This document shows, in pieces, positions 34,619 to 42,483 of a stretch of 64,000 nt of DNA. Made by a program: the position numbers and the translations under genes. Under the pieces are notes generated by a model that was not told the origin of the DNA, searched no databases, and was given only the letters and a program-made list of their open reading frames with translations. Source of the stretch: Cohnella algarum (GTDB lineage: Bacteria; Bacillota; Bacilli; Paenibacillales; Paenibacillaceae); NCBI RefSeq assembly GCF_016937515.1, contig NZ_JAFHKM010000002.1, positions 1,359,001-1,423,000 on the forward strand, given 5' to 3'. The stretch's first letter is position 1; each line of letters begins with the position of its first letter.

Positions 34619-35077
34619 TCATTCGCCGTCCGCGATCTCGATGCGTTTCGCCTGCGGCTTCGGCCGCTTCGGCCGCTTCGGCACTTCAAGCCGCAGCAGC
34701 CCGTTTTTGAGCGAAGCTTTCACGTCGGCCTCGTCCAGGTCCTTCGCGTAAAACCGGCGGACGAATTCGCCGTAGCGGCGCTCCCGGCGCACGACCCGGC
34801 CGGCCTCGTCCTGCGCCTCCGTTTCTGCCTTGCGCTCCGCCTTGACGGTCAAATACGGATTTTCGTATTCGATGCGGATGTCGTCTTTTCCGAAGCCCGG
34901 GAGCTCGGCCTCGATAAAGTACGCCTGCTCGGTCTCCCGGATGTCCGTTTTGAACGGAACCGGCGCGTCCGTGCGGAACGGCGCGAAGAAAGGTTCGCTC
35001 CACATTTCGTCGAAGGAACGGGTCAAGTGGCGAAAAACGTCTTCCCGACGTTTGGCAAACGGTACGATCGCAAACAT
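34619..35077 (-). CDS. Hsp20 / alpha-crystallin small heat-shock protein
   Basis: ATP-independent holdase chaperone of 152 residues. A variable N-terminus is followed by the alpha-crystallin domain from about residue 40 (KTDIRETEQAYFIEAELPGF, then DDIRIEYENPYLTVKAER). The conserved ASLKNGLLRLEVPK (A-x-x-x-x-G-L-x-x-x-x-P) motif closes the domain. AAAGGGG precedes the ATG. A sigma-A-type promoter and a CtsR operator lie upstream, so it belongs to the heat-shock class III regulon. Confidence 0.93.
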   Translation of the reverse strand: MFAIVPFAKRREDVFRHLTRSFDEMWSEPFFAPFRTDAPVPFKTDIRETEQAYFIEAELPGFGKDDIRIEYENPYLTVKAERKAETEAQDEAGRVVRRERRYGEFVRRFYAKDLDEADVKASLKNGLLRLEVPKRPKRPKPQAKRIEIADGE

Positions 35078-35098
35078 GTTTCATTTCCCCTTTCGATT

Positions 35099-35115
35099 TT
35101 TGACTAAATTTGACC
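35099..35115 (-). promoter_or_regulatory. CtsR operator of hsp20
   Basis: Minus strand GGTCAAA-TTT-AGTCAAA, the direct heptad repeat with 3-bp spacing recognised by CtsR. It lies 22 bp before the start codon and just downstream of the -10 box. Confidence 0.85.
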
Positions 35116-35128
35116 TTTGCACGACTTT

Positions 35129-35157
35129 ATTATAACGGGGGATGGCGCGACCGACAA
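35129..35157 (-). promoter_or_regulatory. Promoter of hsp20
   Basis: Minus strand TTGTCG (35157-35152), 17 bp, TATAAT (35134-35129). Confidence 0.75.
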
Positions 35158-35235
35158 AACGGATAATCCGCCTTATTTTCCCGTAGGGGCTTGTTTTTGC
35201 CGTTTTCCCCGAACTTTACTGACCTTTACTGACTA

Positions 35236-35252
35236 TTTGATCATTTTTGACC
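35236..35252 (-). promoter_or_regulatory. Second CtsR-like heptad pair
   Basis: Minus strand GGTCAAA-AAT-GATCAAA, again with 3-bp spacing. It is 120 bp upstream of the first operator and followed by further TCAGTAA-type half-sites. It may strengthen repression or serve a second promoter. Confidence 0.55.
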
Positions 35253-35420
35253 TTATGGGCGAAGCCATCCCTGGCTCCCGTCCGCCCGATCTTGCCGGCT
35301 CGTTCGCCTGCGTCCGCGGCAAAACTTGTCCTATTTACCCTGAAATCCGCGGCCTGAACCGCATTTCGGCGCAATTTTTCGATCTCTCCGTCCAAATGAG
35401 AGAATTCTAACCGTTTTTTA

Positions 35421-35459
35421 AGAAAAAGGGTGCAACCTTTGCCGCACCGGCCTCTTTTT
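35421..35459 (+). terminator. Orphan rightward terminator-like hairpin
   Basis: GGTGC and GCACC arms around a 10-base loop, flanked by AAAAAG and CTCTTTTTT. No convincing gene precedes it. The 35117-35410 frame has no ribosome site and an odd composition. The hairpin could end an unrecognised short RNA. Confidence 0.4.
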
Positions 35460-35562
35460 TCACCTTGGAAAATTTTATGAAATTTGGCTTGTGCTATATT
35501 AGGTTCAGTTAAAAACGGAAAATAAAACAGGCACCCTTAGACTGCAGGAGGATCGTCGATCG

Positions 35563-36039
35563 ATGATGAAAAGAAAACTCGCCAAGTGGGCGTCCATCGG
35601 TTTATTAACGGCTGTGGGATATTTCGGAATAACCGCCGTTTCCTCTTCGGAGGCCAGCGCGGCCACGGCGGAATCGCTCGAATTGCTGGCGGTCGGCAAA
35701 GAATACATCGGCACCCCTTACAAATTCGGAGCGGCTAGCGGAAGCGCGGAAGCGTTCGATTGCTCTTCTTTCGTTCAATACATATACGATCAAATGGGTC
35801 TTGAGCTTCCCCGCACGACCAGCTCGCAGGCGGATATCGGAGTGAAGGTGGCGAAAGCTTACCTTAGCGTGGGGGATTTGGTCTTTTTCAAGACGGGAAG
35901 CAGCTCCATCGGCCACGTCGGCATTTACGCGGGAGGCGGCAAATTTCTGCACGCGTCAAGCAGCAAGGGCGTGACGATTTCCAAGCTTAGCGACAGCTAC
36001 TGGAAGAACAGATACGTGACGGCTCGCAGAGTGCTTTAA
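35563..36039 (+). CDS. NlpC/P60 (C40) cell-wall endopeptidase
   Basis: Secreted protein of 158 residues. A signal peptide (about 1-34, ending EASAA) is followed by a bare NlpC/P60 domain. Catalytic Cys67 is in AEAFDCSSFVQYIYDQ, His118 in SIGHVGIYAGGG and His130 in FLHASSSKG. It cleaves gamma-D-Glu-diamino acid bonds in peptidoglycan stem peptides. There is no SH3 or LysM wall-binding domain. AGGAGG precedes the double ATG. Confidence 0.9.
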   Translation: MMKRKLAKWASIGLLTAVGYFGITAVSSSEASAATAESLELLAVGKEYIGTPYKFGAASGSAEAFDCSSFVQYIYDQMGLELPRTTSSQADIGVKVAKAYLSVGDLVFFKTGSSSIGHVGIYAGGGKFLHASSSKGVTISKLSDSYWKNRYVTARRVL

Positions 36040-36183
36040 AAATCGGGCGCAAGTTTCCGGAACGGCAGTAACACGTGACGGCACGGCTGTAAGACGGTCG
36101 CGTACGCGGGCGCAGGTGGCGCGGGTGGATCGAGGAATCGAGACACATGAATGATTGCGTGCGCGAACGGCGCGGCAGATTGA

Positions 36184-36315
36184 GGCGCAAAGACGAGTAC
36201 GTGCGCGAGCAGGCGCTGCGGATTTGCCGCAAGAACGAATGCGAATGCGTACGCGTGCAGGCGCTGTTGATTTGGCGCAAGGACGAATGCGTACGAGAGC
36301 AGGCGCTGCGAAACA
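36184..36315. repeat. Three-unit 42-bp coding-like repeat
   Basis: Units at 36184-36225, 36226-36273 and 36274-36315 share GGCGCAA, ACGA, GTACG and GCAGGCGCTG blocks. The middle unit has a 6-bp insertion, so all differences keep frame. A diverged fourth copy lies just upstream. In frame it encodes RKDEYVREQAL-like blocks, but no ribosome site or family supports a gene. Confidence 0.6.
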
Positions 36316-36356
36316 GCCTTCAGGCGACCGCCAGTTCGCCCGATGCTCGAACCTCG

Positions 36357-36535
36357 TTGGATTTCATCCAACGAAGAGCGGGCTTTTCGCGGGAATTGTC
36401 CCCTAGGTTGGATTTTGTCCAATCAAATGGCGGCTTTTTGGCCGATTCGTCCGATTCTCGCATTTTTCGTTGGATAAAATCCAGTATAGGCAGCGGTTTT
36501 CGCTTTTTTCACTTCGCCGGTTGGATAAAATCCAC
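36357..36535. repeat. Palindromic four-box element, copy C
   Basis: Boxes begin at 36357 (TTGGATTTCATCCAA), 36408 (TTGGATTTTGTCCAATC), 36470 and 36521 (TTGGATAAAATCCA type). Spacings are again 51, 62 and 51 bp. It lies between the convergent nlpC/P60 and siderophore-permease genes. Confidence 0.88.
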
Positions 36536-36597
36536 CGAAGGACTCCCGATATACGCGAGCTCCTTCGGTTATCTTGCCGGGGCATGACGAAATGGCA

Positions 36598-36755
36598 CAG
36601 CATGTCGGAACGTGCAGCATGTCGGCAACTTGCAGTATGGCGAAAACGTGCAGCGCGTGGAAACTTACAGCGGTGCGATATTGTACAACATGGCGAATTC
36701 TTGCAGCGTGACCGAAATTAGCAGAGCGGTAAACTCTGTAGCATGACGAAAACCG
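36598..36755. repeat. Degenerate 18-bp tandem array
   Basis: About nine copies of a unit near GCAGCATGGCGAAAACTT, each 17-19 bp and 50-80% identical. There is no spacer-repeat alternation, so it is not a CRISPR. Confidence 0.65.
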
Positions 36756-36807
36756 GTGGCGCGACGGAACCTTGGTCCCTCATGCGCCGGCGAGCCGTGA
36801 CGACGAT

Positions 36808-36847
36808 AAAAAGAATGCTCCCTCCGGTTCGGAGGAGCATTCTTTTT
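36808..36847 (-). terminator. Terminator of the siderophore ABC operon
   Basis: AAAAAGAATGCTCC pairs with GGAGCATTCTTTTT. Strong and symmetric, 49 bp past the permease stop. Confidence 0.9.
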
Positions 36848-36895
36848 GCGCGTTCGGCTTGAAATTCGGCAAACGGAACGCGGGCTTGCGGCCGG

Positions 36896-39002
36896 TCAAT
36901 CCGTCGTTTTCTTGCTTCGCATCATGAGCAGGAACAAATAAGGAGCGCCCATGACGGCCGCCACGATTCCGGAAGGAATCTCGCGCGGGCTGAGCACCGT
37001 GCGGCCGACCCAATCGGCGGCGACGAGCAGCGTCCCCCCAGCAGGGCGGCCACGACCATCGAACGGCGGTGGTTTGCGCCGACGAGCAAGCGCGCCGCGT
37101 GCGGAGCGAGCAGGCCGACGAAGCCGATGGAGCCGACGTTCGCCGCCGACACGGAAGCGAGCACGACGGCGACGGCGCCCGCGAGCAGCCGGGTGCGGCG
37201 CACCGGGAGCCCGAGCCCGGTCGAGCTCTCGTCGTTAAAGGAGAGCAGATCGACCCGCCGGCCGAGCCACCAGGCGAAAGGAAGCAGCAGCGCGACCGGC
37301 GGCAGCATTTGCGCGACGTGCGGCCAGTCGCGGGCATACGTGCTCCCGGCCATCCAGGCGAGCGCCGGCGCCAGCGTCAGCTTCGCTTGAAGGACGAGGA
37401 TGTTGATGACCGCGGAGCAGGCGGCGGCGACGGCGATCCCGACGAGGATGAGCACCGTCGGGCTTAAGCCCCTTCGCCAGGCGATCGCGTACACGAGGCC
37501 GGAAGCGGCAAGGCCTCCGGCGATGGCGCCGAACGGGAGCCAGCCGGCCGGGAGCTGCGGGAAGGCGATCAGCAGCAGCAGCGCGCCGACGCCGGCGCCG
37601 CTCGTGACGCCGACGACCTGCGGGTCCGCAAGCGGGTTGCGGACCGAACTCTGCAGCAGGCAGCCGCTGACCGCCAGCGCCATGCCGACGAGTCCCGCCG
37701 TCAGCAGGCGCGGCAGCCTCATGTCGAGCAGGATCGAGCGGTGAAGCTCGTCGCCCCCGCCGGCCAGCGCGGCCAGCATTTCGGCCAGCGAAAGCCGGAC
37801 GCTGCCGCTCATCAGGCTGGCGGCCCAGACGGCGAGGAGCAGCGCGCCGAGCAAGGCGACCCAGGCCGGGTACGGAACGGCCCGGACCCAACTCCCCGGC
37901 GGAGCCGTCGGAACGCCGGAACGGGCGGAGCCGCGTGCCCCCGCGTGGCGGGAAACCCGCAGCGCCAGCCAAATAAGCCACGGCGCGCCGATGATGGCGG
38001 TGACGGCCCCCGCCGGCAGCTCGCCGAAGCTGCTGACGACGGAACGGGCGAGCGTGTCCGATCCGACGAGGATCGCCGCGCCCCATACGGCGCTGACGGG
38101 AATGAGCCACGCATGGCGGGCGACGCCGGACAGGCGCACGAGGTGCGGGGCGATCAGGCCGACAAAGCCGATCGGGCCGACGACGCTGACGATGACACAA
38201 ACGAGCACGACCGCGAGCGCCATGCCGGCGAACCGCGTCGCCCCGACCTTCTGCCCGAGCGAGCGGGCCGTTTCGTCCCCGAAGGCGAGCAGATCGAAAT
38301 GCCGGGAGGCGAGCACGAGCAGGAGCAGGCCCGCCCCACCCAGGGCCACGCGAACCGCGCACCGCTCCAGTCGTTCTGGATAAGCGTTCCGGACCCCCAC
38401 AGAAACAAGCCTTGCGTCGTTTCCTCGAACAGCAGGTGAAGCGCGCTCGTGATCGAGGAGAAGACGAGCGTGACGATCATGCCGGACAGCGCGAAGCGGG
38501 CGGGCGTCCCTTTGCGCCCGCCTCCCATCGCGTAGACGGCCGCGGCAGCGGCTGCGCCGCCGGCTACCGCGAACAAAATCGGCGCCTCATGCAGCAGGCC
38601 CGGAAAAAAAATCGTGCCGACGACGACGACGAGGTAAGCTCCGGCGTTGACGCCGAGCGTCGACTCGGAGGCGAGCGGGTTGCGCGTCACCGTCTGCATG
38701 AGCGCGCCGGCCGCCGCCAGGCCGGCACCGGCGATAATGCCCATGACCGTCCGCGGCAGCCGCACGCCCAGGACGAGCTGATGCTCGGCAACGTCCTGGG
38801 ATCGAAACAGCGCATCGACCACGGCTCGCAGCGATACGTTCGCCAACCCTTGCGTCAGGCTGACGAAGACAAGCGCGGCAAGCACGGCAAGCCCTCCCGC
38901 AAGCATGCCCAACGGCTTCCAGCCCGCCCCGCGCGCAGCGGTTCGGGCTGGATCGGCGTTGCGGAAGGATGGCGTTTCCGCCTCCCGGCCTGCGGGCTTC
39001 AT
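36896..39002 (-). pseudogene. Double-length FecCD/FhuB-type permease, two apparent frameshifts
   Basis: Once joined, about 700 residues forming two complete FecCD permeases in tandem, as in FhuB. The first half has VRLPRTVMGIIAGAGLAAAG and TRNPLASESTLGVNAGA. The second has MRLPRLLTAGLVGMALAVSG, VRNPLADPQVVGVTSGAG and NVGSIGFVGLLAPHAARLLV. The frame slips at the C4 run 38334-38337 and at the C6 run 37034-37039. One added base at each restores continuity, ending APYLFLLMMRSKKTTD. The start overlaps the binding-protein stop as ATGA. Probably an intact gene with assembly errors. A separate ATPase gene is not present next to it. Confidence 0.8.
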
Positions 39003-40045
39003 TGCGTCAGCAGGTCGGTCGTTTTCTGAGCGAGCAGCTTGACGGACAGCGGCCCGCCGTAAGGCCACGTGTCGCCGCCGAGCGCGTAAACGCGGTTTTC
39101 CTTGACGAAATCCAGGCCGCTCCAGACCGGATTTTTGGCGAGGAGATCAAGGGCTGGGTCGGTCGACTGGATAATATGAAGCAGCGTCGCGTCCTGTATG
39201 CCCGGCAGCGCTTCGACGTCCGTCGTCGAAAAGCCGTAGCCTTCGAATTGGCTCGAATGATAGGCGTTCTTGAGCCCGATGCGCTCCAGCGCCTTGACTG
39301 CAAGGGCATTATCGGTCGAAAGCCGGAACGTAACGGCGTTCTGATCGCTGAACGCCATCGCGAGCACGAACGGCATGTCGGCTTTGCCCGCTTCCGCCAG
39401 CTTCGCCTTGTTTTCTTCGTAAGACCGGTTCAAATCCTCCAGTACTTTGTCCGCTTCCGCCGTCTTGCCGACGACGTCCGCGATCGTTTTGAACGTCTGT
39501 TCCATCTCCTGGTATTGATCCCCTTGGCCTTCGGCCGGATACGGATCGAACACGATCGTCGGCGCGATTCCGGCAAGCTGCTCGTACGTGCTCTCGACGC
39601 GGAATTTCACCCCGATAATCAAGTCGGGCTTCAAGGAAGCGATCATCTCCAGGTTCGGTTCCTGGCGGGTGCCCACGTCGACGACATCCGCGCTCAATTG
39701 CGGCTCGATATTGACGTTTTTCTTGTAATTTTCGATATCGGCAAAGCCGACCGGCTGCACGCCCAGCGCCAGCAGGTCTTCGCCGTACGTCCATTCGAGC
39801 ACGACGATGCGCTGCGGTACGCCTTTGACTTCGGTCGTGCCCATCGCATGCTCGATCTTGCGCGTCTCATCGCCGGAAGGCGCGGCCGACTCGGAAGCCG
39901 ATGGCGACGACGGCGCCGCGGAAGGCGACTCCGAAGCGCTCGGAGAGGCGCCCGAGCTCGAATTGGATCCGTTGTTTCCGCAAGCGGAAAGGACGAGGAT
40001 GAAAGCTAAAACGAAAAGTAAAACGGAAGGCTTGAACAAACGCAC
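38999..40045 (-). CDS. Iron-siderophore ABC transporter substrate-binding lipoprotein
   Basis: Lipoprotein of 348 residues with signal LLFVLAFILVLSACG and a Ser/Pro/Ala-rich linker. A PeriplasmicBP_2 domain of the FhuD/YfiY kind follows (VPQRIVVLEWTYGEDLLALG, FEGYGFSTTDVEALPGIQDA). It delivers a ferric siderophore to the double permease downstream. Start GTG 40045 with AGGGGG eight bases upstream. An alternative ATG lies eight codons earlier. Two Fur boxes lie upstream. Confidence 0.88.
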   Translation of the reverse strand: MRLFKPSVLLFVLAFILVLSACGNNGSNSSSGASPSASESPSAAPSSPSASESAAPSGDETRKIEHAMGTTEVKGVPQRIVVLEWTYGEDLLALGVQPVGFADIENYKKNVNIEPQLSADVVDVGTRQEPNLEMIASLKPDLIIGVKFRVESTYEQLAGIAPTIVFDPYPAEGQGDQYQEMEQTFKTIADVVGKTAEADKVLEDLNRSYEENKAKLAEAGKADMPFVLAMAFSDQNAVTFRLSTDNALAVKALERIGLKNAYHSSQFEGYGFSTTDVEALPGIQDATLLHIIQSTDPALDLLAKNPVWSGLDFVKENRVYALGGDTWPYGGPLSVKLLAQKTTDLLTQ

Positions 40046-40110
40046 AGTGTGGTCCCCCTGACCGTTCATGTAGCGGCGGAGTTCCGACAGCCTCGGCTGG
40101 TTCAGCCTAA

Positions 40111-40125
40111 TGATAACCGTTATCA
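40111..40125. promoter_or_regulatory. Fur box 1 of the siderophore operon
   Basis: TGATAAC-C-GTTATCA, a perfect 7-1-7 palindrome of Fur type, 66 bp upstream of the binding-protein start. Confidence 0.8.
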
Positions 40126-40141
40126 AATCCGCCAGATTGAA

Positions 40142-40156
40142 TGATAATGGTTATCA
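40142..40156. promoter_or_regulatory. Fur box 2 of the siderophore operon
   Basis: TGATAATGGTTATCA matches the 7-1-7 Fur consensus at 14 of 15 positions. It is spaced 31 bp (about three helical turns) from box 1, suggesting cooperative binding. Confidence 0.82.
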
Positions 40157-40178
40157 TTTTCTCTGTCAATAAGCTTTT

Positions 40179-40952
40179 TTACGAGGACGCGGTTTTTCGC
40201 CCGGCCATCTTTTTCCAACCGGCTGCCGTCGCTTCCGCATCCCACCGGAAAGTGGCCGCGGCCGCGCCGAGACAAACGATCGTGAAGCCCGCAAGCATGC
40301 CAAGCGGCATCCAGATAGCCGACAAGCCGTCTTGAGGCCGAATCGCGACGGACATGGCTTCCACCAAGTAGTGGAAGGGCTGCATCCTCCCGACGATCGC
40401 GACCCACTGCGGCGCGCGTTCGAGCGAATAGAAGGCTTCGCTTGTCAACAGCATCGGAAAGCTCATCAAATTCGAGATCATGTTCACGTTGCCTTCGTCC
40501 CTCGACAGGTTGGCGGCAAGAAACCCCAGCGCGGTGAAGCAAACGGTGCCGAGCAGCAGCACAAGCAGAATGAGACCGAGGGCCGCAAAGCCGATTTTTA
40601 TCCCGAACGAAATCGTGCCGATGGCGATGACGCAGGCGCTGACAAGAAGCGTCAGGACGGTTCGCGAACCCGTTGTCGCGGCAATGAACGCCACGGTCGA
40701 AAAAGGCGTCGCCCGCAGCAGCTTGTAGATGCCCCGATTGCGCTGAGCCATGACGTAAAAGGCGGTGACGATGGTCGCGCCGAACAGAACGTTCGTCGTC
40801 AGGACGCCCCCGAGCAGCCGGTAAGAGTAGTCCGAATCGTTAAAATAAAGTCCGAGCCCCATCAGCATGGCAACCGGAAAAACGATGTTCCAGACCAGGG
40901 TATGCATGTCGCGAAACAGGCTTTTCAGCATCGTAGTCAAAATAACCCGCAT
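40179..40952 (-). CDS. ABC-2 type exporter permease
   Basis: Membrane protein of 257 residues with six hydrophobic helices (LVWNIVFPVAMLMGLGLYF, FLAANLSRDEGNVNMISNLM with the usual polar loop). It lies 12 bp downstream of its ATPase. The pump is controlled by the PadR regulator at 41749. Substrate unknown. Multidrug or antimicrobial-peptide export is likely. Confidence 0.85.
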   Translation of the reverse strand: MRVILTTMLKSLFRDMHTLVWNIVFPVAMLMGLGLYFNDSDYSYRLLGGVLTTNVLFGATIVTAFYVMAQRNRGIYKLLRATPFSTVAFIAATTGSRTVLTLLVSACVIAIGTISFGIKIGFAALGLILLVLLLGTVCFTALGFLAANLSRDEGNVNMISNLMSFPMLLTSEAFYSLERAPQWVAIVGRMQPFHYLVEAMSVAIRPQDGLSAIWMPLGMLAGFTIVCLGAAAATFRWDAEATAAGWKKMAGRKTASS

Positions 40953-40964
40953 CGAGCGTCCTCC

Positions 40965-41663
40965 TTAAGTCAATTGAATGTAAAGCTCTTCGAGATTGTC
41001 GGCGCCATAGCGGGCGAGCAGCTCGTCGGGCGTTCCGGAAGCCCGAACGCGCCCTTGGCTGATAAGCACCAGGCGGCCGGCCAGCTTGTGCACTTCCTCC
41101 ATATCGTGCGAAGTAAATACGATGGAGGCGCCCGAATCCGCCAGCGAACGGATCAGCTCCCGGATTTCGCGCCGGGCCCGGGGATCGAGCGCGGCCGTCG
41201 GCTCATCCAGAAACAGCAGCTTCGGGTCGTGCACGAGCGCCATCGCGATGGCGAGCCGCTTCTGCTGGCCTCCCGAGAGCCGAAGCGCATCCAGTCGAGC
41301 CGAATCGGCCAACCCGCAACGGCTCAAATGGCCGAAGAGTTCCGCGTCCTTCGGCCGCCGGCCGTAAAAGGCGGCGAACATCCGCAAATTTTCAATGGCC
41401 GTAAATCCCGGAAAAAAGGGCGTGGACTGAAGCTGCAGTCCGATGTGCCGGGACGGCTCCGAAGTCCAGTAAGCAACCGCCCCCGCATCGGGCCTGCAAA
41501 GTCCCAGCACCAAGTCCAGCGTCGTGGATTTGCCCGCTCCGTTGGGACCGATAATGGCAAGCACTTCTCCCTCCCGTATGTCCAGATTCACGCCGTCCAC
41601 GACCTTTTTTTGCCCATACGTCTTCTTCAGTCCTTTCGCCTCGATAAGCAGGTTTTCCCTCAT
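40965..41663 (-). CDS. ABC exporter ATP-binding protein
   Basis: ATPase of 232 residues. Walker A GPNGAGKST, signature LRLSGGQQKRLAIAMAL, Walker B LLFLDEPTAALDP, H-loop VFTSHDMEEVHKL. There is no C-terminal extension, unlike the ATPase at 27320. The segment after Walker A (PDAGAVAYWTSEPSRHIG) is shorter than usual. It is preceded by a palindrome shared with the PadR gene. Confidence 0.87.
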   Translation of the reverse strand: MRENLLIEAKGLKKTYGQKKVVDGVNLDIREGEVLAIIGPNGAGKSTTLDLVLGLCRPDAGAVAYWTSEPSRHIGLQLQSTPFFPGFTAIENLRMFAAFYGRRPKDAELFGHLSRCGLADSARLDALRLSGGQQKRLAIAMALVHDPKLLFLDEPTAALDPRARREIRELIRSLADSGASIVFTSHDMEEVHKLAGRLVLISQGRVRASGTPDELLARYGADNLEELYIQLT

Positions 41664-41693
41664 GCGCGTTTTCGCTCCTTTATAACCAATATT

Positions 41694-41715
41694 ATATATC
41701 CAATGTTGGATATAT
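41694..41715. promoter_or_regulatory. PadR-type operator upstream of the ABC exporter
   Basis: TATATCCAATGTTGGATATA, a near-perfect palindrome 31 bp upstream of the ATPase start. The same motif precedes the PadR gene. Confidence 0.8.
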
Positions 41716-41748
41716 GACTGAGATAATAGCCGCAGCCGAAGCTGAGGC

Positions 41749-42273
41749 TTATTCCCGGACTAAAGCGATGATTTTGTTCAAAAAAGCAACATCGTGCTCG
41801 AGCAGCGAAATCGCATGATCGAATGTCGCGACGGCAACCTCGGACAAGCCGTATTGCTGTTTGATTTCCTTTCCCGAGCGCCATTGAGCTAGCGTCGCCT
41901 CCACCTGCCCGAGGTTCCGCTCCAGCAGTTCCAAAGCCTCCTGCTTGGGAATGTGTTCGATCCAGGCGAGCCCGAGCGAGAAGTCGGACTTGACGGAATG
42001 CGGAGGAAGCGTCAGCGTTTCGCGGAGCAGCCTCTGGAAGCATTTCTCTCCTTCCTCCGTAATGCTGTAGATTTTGCGAAGTCTCGCGCCCGTCCGTTCT
42101 TCTGCGGTTGCCGCGATCAGACCGTCGCCTTCCATTTTGTTGAGCGCGTAATAAATGGAACCGGACAAGACGTTCGTCCACAAATCCATCCGGCTCGACT
42201 GGATCAGCTGCTGGATCTCGTAACCGTGCATCGGGCGCTGGCGCAGGAAGGAAAGCAAAATGAGATTGGTCAT
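41749..42273 (-). CDS. PadR-family transcriptional regulator
   Basis: Repressor of 174 residues. The winged helix reads LLSFLRQRPMHGYEIQQLIQ then VLSGSIYYALNKMEGDGLI, with the wing GARLRKIYSITEEGEK. A long C-terminal helical dimer domain of the VirR-like type follows (QVEATLAQWRSGKEIKQQYG). It likely senses a drug and derepresses the exporter next door. ATG at 42273 with AAAGG ten bases upstream. Confidence 0.87.
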   Translation of the reverse strand: MTNLILLSFLRQRPMHGYEIQQLIQSSRMDLWTNVLSGSIYYALNKMEGDGLIAATAEERTGARLRKIYSITEEGEKCFQRLLRETLTLPPHSVKSDFSLGLAWIEHIPKQEALELLERNLGQVEATLAQWRSGKEIKQQYGLSEVAVATFDHAISLLEHDVAFLNKIIALVRE

Positions 42274-42323
42274 GACGGTCACTGCCTTTCCTTCTCTTGG
42301 GCGGTCAAGCGTTAACCCGGATT

Positions 42324-42345
42324 GTATATCCAACGTTGGATATAC
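42324..42345. promoter_or_regulatory. PadR autoregulatory operator
   Basis: TATATCCAACGTTGGATATA, a perfect palindrome (with flanking G/C also matching), 51 bp upstream of the PadR start. Equivalent to the site at 41694. Confidence 0.82.
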
Positions 42346-42389
42346 GGCGATTATAGCCCCGCCCTTTCCTCTTGTCAACGGTCCGTTCC

Positions 42390-42483
42390 GCAAAAAAACC
42401 GGCCCCGCCTGGTGCTGCTGGACATCCACCTGCCGGCATACGACGGGTACTACTGGTGCCAGCAAATTCGCACGCAGCCTCCT
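42390..42483 (+). pseudogene. Fragment of a BceR-like response regulator
   Basis: About 30 codons read RLVLLDIHLPAYDGYYWCQQ then IRTQPPI, the phosphoacceptor-Asp region of a response regulator. The DGxYWCxxIR wording is typical of BceR-type regulators. It has no start, no N-terminal strand and no effector domain. It stops dead where the opposing XRE gene begins. Remnant left by deletion or insertion. Confidence 0.6.

Noticed and set aside
35117..35410. 97-codon plus-strand frame before the NlpC/P60 gene
   Set aside because: No ribosome site, TTG start overlapping the CtsR operator, unusual composition. Only the following hairpin argues for a transcript.
36598..36755. Possible CRISPR array
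   Set aside because: Units are contiguous, about 18 bp and poorly conserved, with no spacers and no cas genes nearby.
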